Source: Lachnospiraceae bacterium (GTDB lineage: Bacteria; Bacillota; Clostridia; Lachnospirales; Lachnospiraceae). From it: DNA of 19,371 nt. The notes below the pieces were generated by a model. The model saw only the letters and a program-made list of their open reading frames with translations, was not told the DNA's origin and searched no databases. Made by a program: the position numbers and the translations under genes. How positions within the stretch are numbered: position 1 is the first letter of the stretch; every line of letters starts with the position of its first letter. The DNA lies in NCBI GenBank assembly GCA_900770535.1, contig CAAHDV010000219.1:1-19371 (forward strand), read 5' to 3'. Of the stretch, positions 7,301 to 12,416 are shown piece by piece.

Positions 7301-8125
7301 TTATTTCATATATGTTTTTCTTTTGCAATCTATCGTGAAATACGGCAGTTTTAATTTCTCCAGCAACTGGATGGATGCCGTATTTTCTTTTGCCACCCGG
7401 GCGCATACCGGGCAGGCAAGTTCTTCTTTGGCATAATTTAAAATGGCACGGCAGGCTTCTTCTGCATAACCTTGGCGGCGGTAGGGGCGAAAGATGTGGT
7501 AGCCGAGTTCCAGATATTCTGCAGATTCTTCTGTTGGTATTGTTTTGTTGCCAAATTCACTATGCTCTGATTCTTCCAGATTCGTCACCCCGGCTTTTCC
7601 CACGATCACATCATCTGCTTTCCGCACCACCGCCCAGATTCCGTACTCATAGAAGCGGTACTGACTTTTGATGTAGGATTCCAGTTTGTCTTTGTCATAA
7701 AAAACCCGGTCTGCAGTGCGCTCTTCTTCTGTGTACCAGACATCTGGTTCTTCTGGCATCTGCGCGATGTCATCCAGAGTAAATTCCCGGATGATCAGAC
7801 GGTCGGTCTCGGCAATGATCCATGGGAGGCCGATGTGACGGCGCACGATGCGCTCTAAGTATTCTGGGCAAATGGCATCCGGGGCAGCGATATACCCGGC
7901 GTCCCATAGTTCTGCTGAAGTGCCTTCACTCCCTGTGATATCAACCGTTTTCTCTGATTCGCAAGTCTGCCGATTCACAGCCTGCGCTTCATTCTCCCCG
8001 TCCATATATATCAGACCAACAAAAACTCTCCCCGCCGCTTTCGCGGCAAGGAGAGCCTCTCGTTCGTCAGAAACCACTACCGGATATGCTTTCTTTTCTA
8101 CCCACACTGTATAGTTCTGAACCAT
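7301..8125 (-). CDS. GNAT-family N-acetyltransferase (RimJ/RimL type) with N-terminal extension
   Basis: The protein has 274 residues. The C-terminal part from about residue 105 is a GNAT domain of the Acetyltransf_3 (RimL-like) kind: IAETDRLIIREFTLDDIAQM at the start, YLELGYHIFRPYRRQGYAEEACRAILNYA at 203-231 with the acetyl-CoA pyrophosphate loop RRQGYA, and CARVAKENTASIQLLEKLKL at 241-260. It transfers acetyl from acetyl-CoA to an unknown amine. The first ~100 residues are outside the domain; EREALLAAKAAGRVFVGL (21-38) and AGYIAAPDAICPEYLERIV (76-94) faintly recall the C-terminal end of HAD-type phosphatases, which I treat only as a hint. It starts 18 bases after ppiB on the same strand (AGAGG ten bases before the ATG), so it is probably co-transcribed. 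Confidence 0.85.
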   Translation of the reverse strand: MVQNYTVWVEKKAYPVVVSDEREALLAAKAAGRVFVGLIYMDGENEAQAVNRQTCESEKTVDITGSEGTSAELWDAGYIAAPDAICPEYLERIVRRHIGLPWIIAETDRLIIREFTLDDIAQMPEEPDVWYTEEERTADRVFYDKDKLESYIKSQYRFYEYGIWAVVRKADDVIVGKAGVTNLEESEHSEFGNKTIPTEESAEYLELGYHIFRPYRRQGYAEEACRAILNYAKEELACPVCARVAKENTASIQLLEKLKLPYFTIDCKRKTYMK

Positions 8126-8143
8126 ATATTCTTTTCCTCTGAA

Positions 8144-8662
8144 TCAGCACTTCTCCGGCTCGTCATACGCTTCGCCGAAGGTATCTACGGTCATGCTCTT
8201 GATCTTCTGCTCTTTGAGCGGTCTGTCGCTGAAATCGGTGCGGGTCTCGGCAATCTTGTTTACCACATCCATGCCGTCAATGACCATACCGAACGCTGCA
8301 TAAGCACCGTCTAAGTGCGGAGCGTCCTTGTGCATGATGAAGAACTGGGAGCCTGCGGAGTTCGGCATCATGGAACGTGCCATGGAAAGAACGCCTGCAG
8401 TATGCTTTAAGTCATTCTGGAAACCGTTCTGGCTGAACTCACCCTTGATAGAGTAACCTGGGCCACCCATGCCGTTGCCGTTCGGACATCCGCCCTGGAT
8501 CATGAAGCCCTTGATGACTCTGTGGAAAATAAGGCCGTCATAGTAGCCCTTTTCTGCCAGGCTGATAAAGTTTTTTACGGTGTTCGGAGCAACCTCCGGA
8601 TATAATTCTGCGCGGATCACGCCGCCGTCTTCCATAGTAATGGTAATCTCTGGATTTTTCAT
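8144..8662 (-). CDS. ppiB: Cyclophilin-type peptidyl-prolyl cis-trans isomerase
   Basis: The protein has 172 residues, a single cyclophilin domain with no signal peptide or anchor, so it should act in the cytoplasm. It catalyses cis-trans isomerisation of X-Pro bonds. Active-site motifs in order are FHRVIKGFMIQGG (46-58, with catalytic Arg48, Phe53 and Gln56), SMARSMMPNSAGSQFFI (93-109) and HLDGAYAAFG (116-125). The position of human CypA Trp121, important for cyclosporin, is His116 here and His126 is Tyr121, as in many bacterial forms, so weak drug binding is expected. The start is supported by GGGAG nine bases before the ATG. It is first of a two-gene unit with the GNAT gene. Confidence 0.95.
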   Translation of the reverse strand: MKNPEITITMEDGGVIRAELYPEVAPNTVKNFISLAEKGYYDGLIFHRVIKGFMIQGGCPNGNGMGGPGYSIKGEFSQNGFQNDLKHTAGVLSMARSMMPNSAGSQFFIMHKDAPHLDGAYAAFGMVIDGMDVVNKIAETRTDFSDRPLKEQKIKSMTVDTFGEAYDEPEKC

Positions 8663-8686
8663 GGATCAAATCTCCCTTCGTGTAGT

Positions 8687-8711
8687 GCGTTTGGTGTCAC
8701 AACGCAAACGC
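8687..8711 (-). promoter_or_regulatory. Inverted repeat at the 5' end of the ppiB transcript
   Basis: GCGTTTG (8687-8693) and CAAACGC (8705-8711) are perfect 7-bp arms separated by 11 bases, just inside the predicted transcript start near 8718. It could be an operator or a 5' hairpin. Confidence 0.5.
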
Positions 8712-8724
8712 TAAGATGGGAAAT

Positions 8725-8753
8725 ATTATATCATAAATTCCTCTAATAGGCAA
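8725..8753 (-). promoter_or_regulatory. ppiB promoter
   Basis: On the minus strand TTGCCT (8753-8748), a 17-base spacer and a perfect TATAAT (8730-8725) lie about 60 bases upstream of the ppiB start. Confidence 0.75.
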
Positions 8754-8825
8754 ATATCCAACTCATGAGGCATGTTTCGTTCTGTATACACGGGTAGTTA
8801 CCGTTCAGGCAGGTGAACGAGGCCT

Positions 8826-9143
8826 TCACCCTGTAATCATCCTCCGCAGTCTTTCCAGATCCTCCTGATCCGGGTGGGAAAGCGCCTGATCGAAGTTCTC
8901 GATCAGCGCATCCAGATTCGGCTTCGCATCCGGCATCTCCTTCATCTTCACATAGCGGTCCCGCACCGCCTGCGGCATCCTGCCCTGGCACATGTACTCT
9001 CCGACCACCGTGTTACTTGCGTCGATGGCCGTGCGGACATTCGCGAGAATCTTCTGATAGTATGCTTCACTGCCGCCGAAGCCCGCGGTGCCAAACAGGA
9101 AAATCTTTTTGTTCCGAAGCCTGCCCAGCAGCTCCAGGCACGC
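8826..9143 (-). pseudogene. Flavodoxin-like protein, C-terminal fragment
   Basis: Read on the minus strand, the frame from 9143 to the TGA at 8828-8826 encodes about 105 residues without a start: KKIFLFGTAGFGGSEAYYQK, then VVGEYMCQGRMPQAVRDRYV, then LIENFDQALSHPDQEDLERL. This matches the C-terminal half of the flavodoxin-family proteins common in Clostridia, whose FMN-binding N-terminus with its T/S-x-T-G loop should precede it. An in-frame TAG (9146-9144) and unrelated sequence lie directly upstream, so the N-terminal ~60-70 residues are gone. A GTG at 9008 could open a 60-residue frame, but it begins mid-domain and has no supporting site. It sits behind the XRE cassette and was probably cut when the cassette arrived or decayed. 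Confidence 0.8.
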
Positions 9144-9207
9144 CTAACTCATCACTAAAGTAACGAGAATGCGGTGTGCCGTTTTTCAAACACTTTTGAA
9201 GCCACCT

Positions 9208-9405
9208 TCACGACTCCTCCCAGAACAGGTCATCCAGTGTTCGGTTCAGCGCCCTGCAGATTGCAATGCAGAGTCGGATCGTCGGGTTATAATCGCCCTT
9301 TTCGATGGCGTTGATGGTCTGCCGCGACACGCCGACGAGATCTGCCAGCTGCTGCTGCGACAGGTCCAGCGCCGCCCGTGCCGATTTCATCTTCAGGTTC
9401 TTCAT
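9208..9405 (-). CDS. XRE-family (YozG-type) helix-turn-helix regulator
   Basis: The protein has 65 residues, nearly all one Cro/C1-type HTH: ARAALDLSQQQLADLVGVSR followed by QTINAIEKGDYNPTIRLCIAICRALNRTLDDLFWEE. The IEKGDYNPT and LDDLFW motifs are typical of the small YozG-like family. I start it at 9405, not at an upstream in-frame codon, because GGGAGG (9420-9415) lies nine bases before this ATG. One base separates it from the stop of a 37-codon ORF, and it is third in a unit behind a five-TM membrane protein. Such small HTHs usually repress their own operon; the ATGTAA dyad at 10063-10082 is the candidate site. The family is certain, the target inferred. Confidence 0.92.
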   Translation of the reverse strand: MKNLKMKSARAALDLSQQQLADLVGVSRQTINAIEKGDYNPTIRLCIAICRALNRTLDDLFWEES

Positions 9406-9520
9406 TTCAGCAGACCTCCCACCGATCGACACCGTTTTTCGCGAATTTCATCTTCCCGTTTTCCATCCCACCGCATCTCTCTCGCATATTGATATAGAAT
9501 TTCATCATCCGGTTCTTCAT
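9382..9520 (-). repeat. Three degenerate 24-base direct repeats (XRE initiation region)
   Basis: Copies lie at 9520-9497, 9466-9443 and 9405-9382 on the minus strand. Codon by codon they read MKNRMMKF, MENGKMKF and MKNLKMKS, and the DNA shares ATGAA(A)TC-type endings. Copies one and three also share the upstream ribosome-binding site and its nine-base spacing, so the duplicated unit was larger than 24 bases. Confidence 0.65.
9407..9520 (-). CDS. 37-residue small ORF coupled between the membrane protein and XRE genes
   Basis: The ATG (9520-9518) overlaps the stop of the upstream membrane gene as ATGA. GGGGAGG (9536-9530) lies nine bases before it, and the TGA ends one base before the XRE ATG, so it fills the gap exactly. 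The peptide starts MKNRMMKFYINMRERC and later has MENGKMKFAKNG. Both echo the XRE start (MKNLKMKS): the DNA holds three degenerate copies of one 24-base unit. It may be a real coupling peptide, or the product of duplicated XRE initiation sequence. I recognise no family. Translation is plausible; function is unknown. Confidence 0.5.
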   Translation of the reverse strand: MKNRMMKFYINMRERCGGMENGKMKFAKNGVDRWEVC

Positions 9521-10038
9521 TCCGCCGAACCTCCCCGTTTATCCACCCACGCTTTCAGCAGCAGGTTCACGATGATCAGCGCGAAGAACGCGAAGATCAG
9601 CAGATAGATGCCGCCATCCCAGGTGAGGACGCCATTGACGATCACGTCGCCAGCATTGGCATGTCCCCGGAAACCCAGGTACTGCATCACCATCACCGCC
9701 ACCATGAGCACGATCGCGGCGTTCGAGCCCGACGTCTGCCGGATACCCCAGTACGCATCCTGCCAGATATCATAGAGGATGACCACCAGACATCCCACCA
9801 TGAGGCAGGCCATCATGAGGAGTGAAAACTCGATCGGCAGTGCACCCACGCACTCCTCCCACAGCACCGCTGCCGCAAGCAGTGCGGCCAATGTCAAAAA
9901 GCCGTAGCGAAATGCCCTCCCTCGGATCAGCTCCTGCCGTTCATCATAGCCACTGTAGTCCTTATCCTTCTTAAACATAATGATCTTAAATACCTGAACC
10001 GCGATAAATGCAGCCGTAAATGAGAAAATATCTGACAT
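9517..10038 (-). CDS. Five-TM membrane protein of an XRE-linked cassette, function unknown
   Basis: The protein has 173 residues when started at 10038, where AAGGAGG lies nine bases upstream; a longer frame to 10107 lacks a site and overlaps the promoter. Hydrophobic segments lie at about 5-22, 47-62, 71-92, 106-123 and 143-163. A conserved-looking cytoplasmic motif, YDERQELIRGRAFRYGF (31-47), sits between the first two. This DERQ-x4-G-x-A-F/Y-x-Y-F pattern recurs, as I recall, in small uncharacterised Firmicute membrane proteins encoded next to YozG-like regulators. Here the XRE gene follows in the same unit through a 37-codon ORF. I cannot assign a function; a sensor or partner of the regulator is one guess. 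Confidence 0.85.
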   Translation of the reverse strand: MSDIFSFTAAFIAVQVFKIIMFKKDKDYSGYDERQELIRGRAFRYGFLTLAALLAAAVLWEECVGALPIEFSLLMMACLMVGCLVVILYDIWQDAYWGIRQTSGSNAAIVLMVAVMVMQYLGFRGHANAGDVIVNGVLTWDGGIYLLIFAFFALIIVNLLLKAWVDKRGGSAE

Positions 10039-10062
10039 ATACGCCGACCTCCTTCCAACAAT

Positions 10063-10082
10063 ATGTAAACTATATCTTACAT
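10063..10082. promoter_or_regulatory. ATGTAA dyad, candidate XRE operator
   Basis: ATGTAA (10063-10068) and TTACAT (10077-10082) are perfect inverted 6-mers eight bases apart, overlapping the predicted transcript start. A further TTTACAT lies at 10122-10128, just upstream of the -35. Three copies around one promoter suggest autoregulation by the XRE protein. Confidence 0.55.
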
Positions 10083-10086
10083 CTAC

Positions 10087-10115
10087 AGCATATATCAGAG
10101 GCGTCATTATGTCAA
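10087..10115 (-). promoter_or_regulatory. Promoter of the membrane protein-XRE cassette
   Basis: On the minus strand a perfect TTGACA (10115-10110) is followed after 17 bases by TATGCT (10092-10087). The transcript would start near 10080, about 40 bases before the ATG. Confidence 0.75.
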
Positions 10116-10160
10116 GAATACTTTACATTTTCGAAGCACCTCAATACAAGCCACGAAAAA

Positions 10161-10286
10161 GAATGTGCCTTGGCACATTCTCGCGCCGAGGCGCGGTTGC
10201 TTCGGCAACCATCTACCTTTGCGCCGAGTGCGCTTTCTCGCGGAGTGTTTTTGTATGATAGGGCGCAATTTCCTATCATACAAAAA
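10161..10286. repeat. Cluster of back-to-back hairpins, including a bidirectional terminator-like palindrome
   Basis: This gene-free stretch contains, in order: GAATGTGCC/GGCACATTC (10161-10180), CGCGCC/GGCGCG (10182-10195), GGTTGC-TTCG-GCAACC with a UUCG-type tetraloop (10195-10210), and a 15-bp perfect palindrome at 10248-10262 with 10272-10286 (core GTATGATAGG/CCTATCATAC). The last has five T on its left arm and A on its right, so it could terminate in either direction. The density exceeds what one terminator needs. My impression is that this sequence recurs upstream of similar XRE cassettes in gut Clostridia, but I could not check that. Confidence 0.65.
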
Positions 10287-10330
10287 AGCTGCCCCGGCAC
10301 GTGCAGATGCACAGGCCAGAAACAGCTTTT
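10284..10330 (-). terminator. Intrinsic terminator of mgtE
   Basis: On the minus strand AAAAGCTG (10330-10323) pairs with CAGCTTTT (10291-10284), and the run extends to six T. An inner GC-rich part with GTGC/GCAC forms the top. It begins 15 bases after the mgtE stop. Confidence 0.75.
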
Positions 10331-10344
10331 CAAGTCTTATTCTT

Positions 10345-11766
10345 TTAATCCGCTAAATGCAGCATCTCAATCAAAAAGATCCAGGTAAGACCATAATAGG
10401 AAATAACCGCTACCAGGTCATTCACGGTGGTGATAAGCGGACCGGACGCAACCGCCGGGTCTACGCCGAATTTCTTAAACAGGATCGGGATCACGGTACC
10501 GGAAACACTGGAGATCATCATGGCCAGAAGCAGGGCCACGCCGATGCAGGCAGAGACCGCAAATCCAAAGCCCGGTGTCATGCCCTTTGCAAAAATCACA
10601 TAAAGTCCGATAAATACAAAGGAAAGAACACCAAGGATCAGACCGTTGCACATTCCGACTCTGGCCTCTTTGAATACCAGGCCAAGCTTCTGCTTGCCGT
10701 CCAGGTTTTCATCCATCAGCACACGGATGGTAACTGCCAGGGACTGGGTACCAACGTTTCCGGCCATGTCCAGAATCAGGGACTGGAAGCAGATCACGAT
10801 GGTCAGCTGGGCTACTACGCCCTCAAAGAGTCCTACGACACTGGAAACCACCAGGCCAAGACCCAGCAGGATGATCAGCCACGGAAGACGCTTATGCACA
10901 CTCTGGCGGATCGGCTCGTTTAATTCCTCCTCAGAAGCAAGACCTGCTAACTTTGCGTAGTCATCGCCCATTTCATCATCTACAACCTGAACGATATCCT
11001 GGGCAGTGATAACACCGATAATCTTGTTGTTCTCATCCAGCACCGGGATAGAATCCTCGGAGTAATCCTTCATGCGCTCGATACAGTCTTCCACCATCTC
11101 ACGGGCATACACATATGGATAAGATTCCATGATGATGTCGTCCAGCTTGCTGCCCTCCCGGGCAATGATCAAATCCTTTAAATCGATGGCACCGCAGAAG
11201 GTATGATCGTCATCGGTCACATACAGCGTGGAGATGTTGTCATTCTCCGCTGCCTGATTGATCAGCTCCCGCATGGCTTCGCGGATGCTGATGCCGGACT
11301 TGATCTCAATAAAGTTCATGCTCATGCGGCTTCCGATCTCATCTTCATCGAAGGACTCCAGCATGGCAATGTCGCGTTTGGATTCGTTATCAATGAGGTC
11401 AATGAGCATGTTGCGCTCCGGCTTGGCCAGACGCTTCAACAGCGCGGCTGCCTGGTCAACCTCCATGCAGGAAAGAACCTCAACCTTTTTTCTTGCATTC
11501 AGTTCCTCAAAATAAATCTCTGCGTTATCCAGGTATTCGAAAATATCGGAAAGCTGCTCCGCATCCAGAATGCGGTACAGCCGCTCCCTCTCATCTCTTG
11601 TCAGCACCTCAAAAGAGGATGCGATATCATTCTCATGGTAATCGGAAATGCGATCCTTTAAGACACGCGGGGATACATTGCTCCGCATGATCTGCTCCAG
11701 TTCAGTCTGATAGTCACGAACCTGAACTGCGGTATCTCTTCCGTCATTTTCCATCATCTTTTCCAT
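10345..11766 (-). CDS. mgtE: MgtE-type magnesium transporter/channel
   Basis: The protein has 473 residues with the full MgtE layout: a helical MgtE N domain (about 25-140), two CBS domains (about 150-262, with SIPVLDENNKIIGVITAQDIV in the second), a plug helix and five membrane helices from about 294. The pore region shows QSLILDMAGNVGTQSLAVTIR (328-348) and DPAVASGPLITTVNDLVAVISYYGL (436-460), where Asp450 matches the pore-entrance aspartate (D432 in the Thermus protein). It lets Mg2+ into the cell and closes when the N and CBS domains bind Mg2+. AAAGGAG lies five bases before the ATG. It has a long leader with an upstream ORF, a terminator and a hairpin over the ribosome-binding site, so expression is probably controlled after initiation as well. 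It appears to be a single-gene unit. Confidence 0.95.
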   Translation of the reverse strand: MEKMMENDGRDTAVQVRDYQTELEQIMRSNVSPRVLKDRISDYHENDIASSFEVLTRDERERLYRILDAEQLSDIFEYLDNAEIYFEELNARKKVEVLSCMEVDQAAALLKRLAKPERNMLIDLIDNESKRDIAMLESFDEDEIGSRMSMNFIEIKSGISIREAMRELINQAAENDNISTLYVTDDDHTFCGAIDLKDLIIAREGSKLDDIIMESYPYVYAREMVEDCIERMKDYSEDSIPVLDENNKIIGVITAQDIVQVVDDEMGDDYAKLAGLASEEELNEPIRQSVHKRLPWLIILLGLGLVVSSVVGLFEGVVAQLTIVICFQSLILDMAGNVGTQSLAVTIRVLMDENLDGKQKLGLVFKEARVGMCNGLILGVLSFVFIGLYVIFAKGMTPGFGFAVSACIGVALLLAMMISSVSGTVIPILFKKFGVDPAVASGPLITTVNDLVAVISYYGLTWIFLIEMLHLAD

Positions 11767-11769
11767 GTC

Positions 11770-11792
11770 TGCTCCTTTCTCTTATCGGAGCA
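11770..11792 (-). promoter_or_regulatory. Hairpin that would cover the mgtE ribosome-binding site
   Basis: On the minus strand TGCTCC (11792-11787) pairs perfectly with GGAGCA (11775-11770), which contains the GGAG of the mgtE Shine-Dalgarno. The loop is 11 bases. Opening of this stem could set translation. Confidence 0.55.
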
Positions 11793-11939
11793 TTTTTGAT
11801 CTGCGCAAACCTGCTGCCTGGAATTTTGTGCCAGCTTCTTTATCTTTACAATTTCTTAACGCCATACATGTAAAAAAACAGAAGCAAAATTCCCACAGCA
11901 AAACATCTGTCTGAAGCTGTTTTTTCCGTTTCCGCAAAT

Positions 11940-11981
11940 AAAAAATGCCATCACCGGTTTCACTGTAAACGGGCAATGGCA
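11940..11981 (-). terminator. Intrinsic terminator inside the mgtE leader (attenuator candidate)
   Basis: On the minus strand TGCCAT (11981-11976) pairs with ATGGCA (11951-11946), extended by two wobbles, C-G pairs, one mismatch and four further pairs (GTTT with AAAC), then six T followed by ATTT. It lies about 175 bases before the mgtE ATG and about 255 bases after the predicted start, with no other annotated gene to end, so it probably acts within the leader. Confidence 0.75.
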
Positions 11982-12098
11982 GACACACAGAGAAATAACA
12001 CTGCAATCCTGACAACACAGAAACACAGCAAATCAGCCTGATTCGGACACCATCTGTTTCCAGCATCACCAATCAGACATTCTTTCTCTTTCCTGATT

Positions 12099-12200
12099 CT
12101 ATCGTGTGAGATGACAGACAGCGGACCCAGACAGGCTGCCGGTCGTCTTCTCTCTTCCATTGCCGCTCATTCGCTTATAACTGTCCGCGCCGTCCATCAT
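12099..12200 (-). CDS. mgtE leader ORF, 33 codons (possible leader peptide)
   Basis: The frame opens with two adjacent ATGs (12200 and 12197) and ends at TAG (12101-12099). The peptide begins MMDGADSYKRMSGNGREK and ends SAVCHLTR. Its ribosome-binding site is AAGGAGGTGA (12211-12202), complementary over ten bases to the 16S 3' end, four bases before the first ATG and seven before the second, which I favour. It lies 35 bases after the predicted start of the mgtE transcript, upstream of the leader terminator. Codons 13-15 (GGC AAT GGA) contain GGCAATGG, complementary to the terminator 5' arm, so ribosome position here could decide the fold. The sequence resembles no peptide I know. There is no proline-rich or strongly acidic run like that of MgtL, so any Mg2+ sensing would work differently. 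Confidence 0.6.
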   Translation of the reverse strand: MMDGADSYKRMSGNGREKTTGSLSGSAVCHLTR

Positions 12201-12205
12201 CTCAC
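12106..12205 (-). promoter_or_regulatory. Long-range stem enclosing the leader ORF
   Basis: GTGAGATGA (12205-12197, the end of the Shine-Dalgarno plus the start codon) pairs perfectly with TCATCTCAC (12114-12106, near the ORF end). Further in, GCGGAC (12188-12183) pairs with GTCCGC (12126-12121). The fold would hide the start of the leader ORF. Confidence 0.6.
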
Positions 12206-12241
12206 CTCCTTATATATGCACGATCCATAACTTCCTTTACA

Positions 12242-12270
12242 ACTATACTACACGGATTTTTTATCGTCAA
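12242..12270 (-). promoter_or_regulatory. mgtE leader promoter
   Basis: On the minus strand TTGACG (12270-12265), a 17-base spacer and TATAGT (12247-12242) match the consensus at 10 of 12 positions. The start near 12235 gives a leader of about 470 bases. I see no equally good promoter closer to mgtE. Confidence 0.8.
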
Positions 12271-12350
12271 CCACCCAATTTCCCTAACTGATAAATTTTT
12301 CACCACTTCTACTTCTATTTTTCCCAGAATTTGCTTTTATAACAAACAAA

Positions 12351-12381
12351 AACCCCAGAGATTTTTCACATCTCTGAGGTT
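12351..12381 (-). terminator. Intrinsic terminator of the RND efflux operon
   Basis: On the minus strand AACCTCAGAGAT (12381-12370) pairs with ATCTCTGGGGTT (12362-12351) over 12 positions with one wobble, a 7-base loop and a T-rich tail. It lies 36 bases after the last gene of the operon. Confidence 0.9.
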
Positions 12382-12416
12382 CCCGTTTCCTGTTCGCAAG
12401 AAACATCTGATTCTTT

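Noticed and set aside
8802..8819. CGTTCA/TGAACG hairpin after the flavodoxin pseudogene as a terminator
   Set aside because: Six base pairs with a six-base loop and no T-run on either strand.
10112..10333. 73-codon minus-strand ORF in the hairpin block
   Set aside because: It translates back-to-back hairpins and the mgtE terminator and overlaps the cassette -35 region; not a credible gene.
11782..12072. A second leader ORF of about 95 codons, opening just after a MSDW-stop mini-ORF
   Set aside because: It runs through the terminator hairpin, has biased cysteine/leucine composition and only a weak upstream site; more likely chance.
11767..12240. M-box (ykoK) Mg2+ riboswitch upstream of mgtE
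   Set aside because: The leader has a GGUGAG near its start, but I cannot find the other conserved M-box segments. A covariance-model search would settle it.
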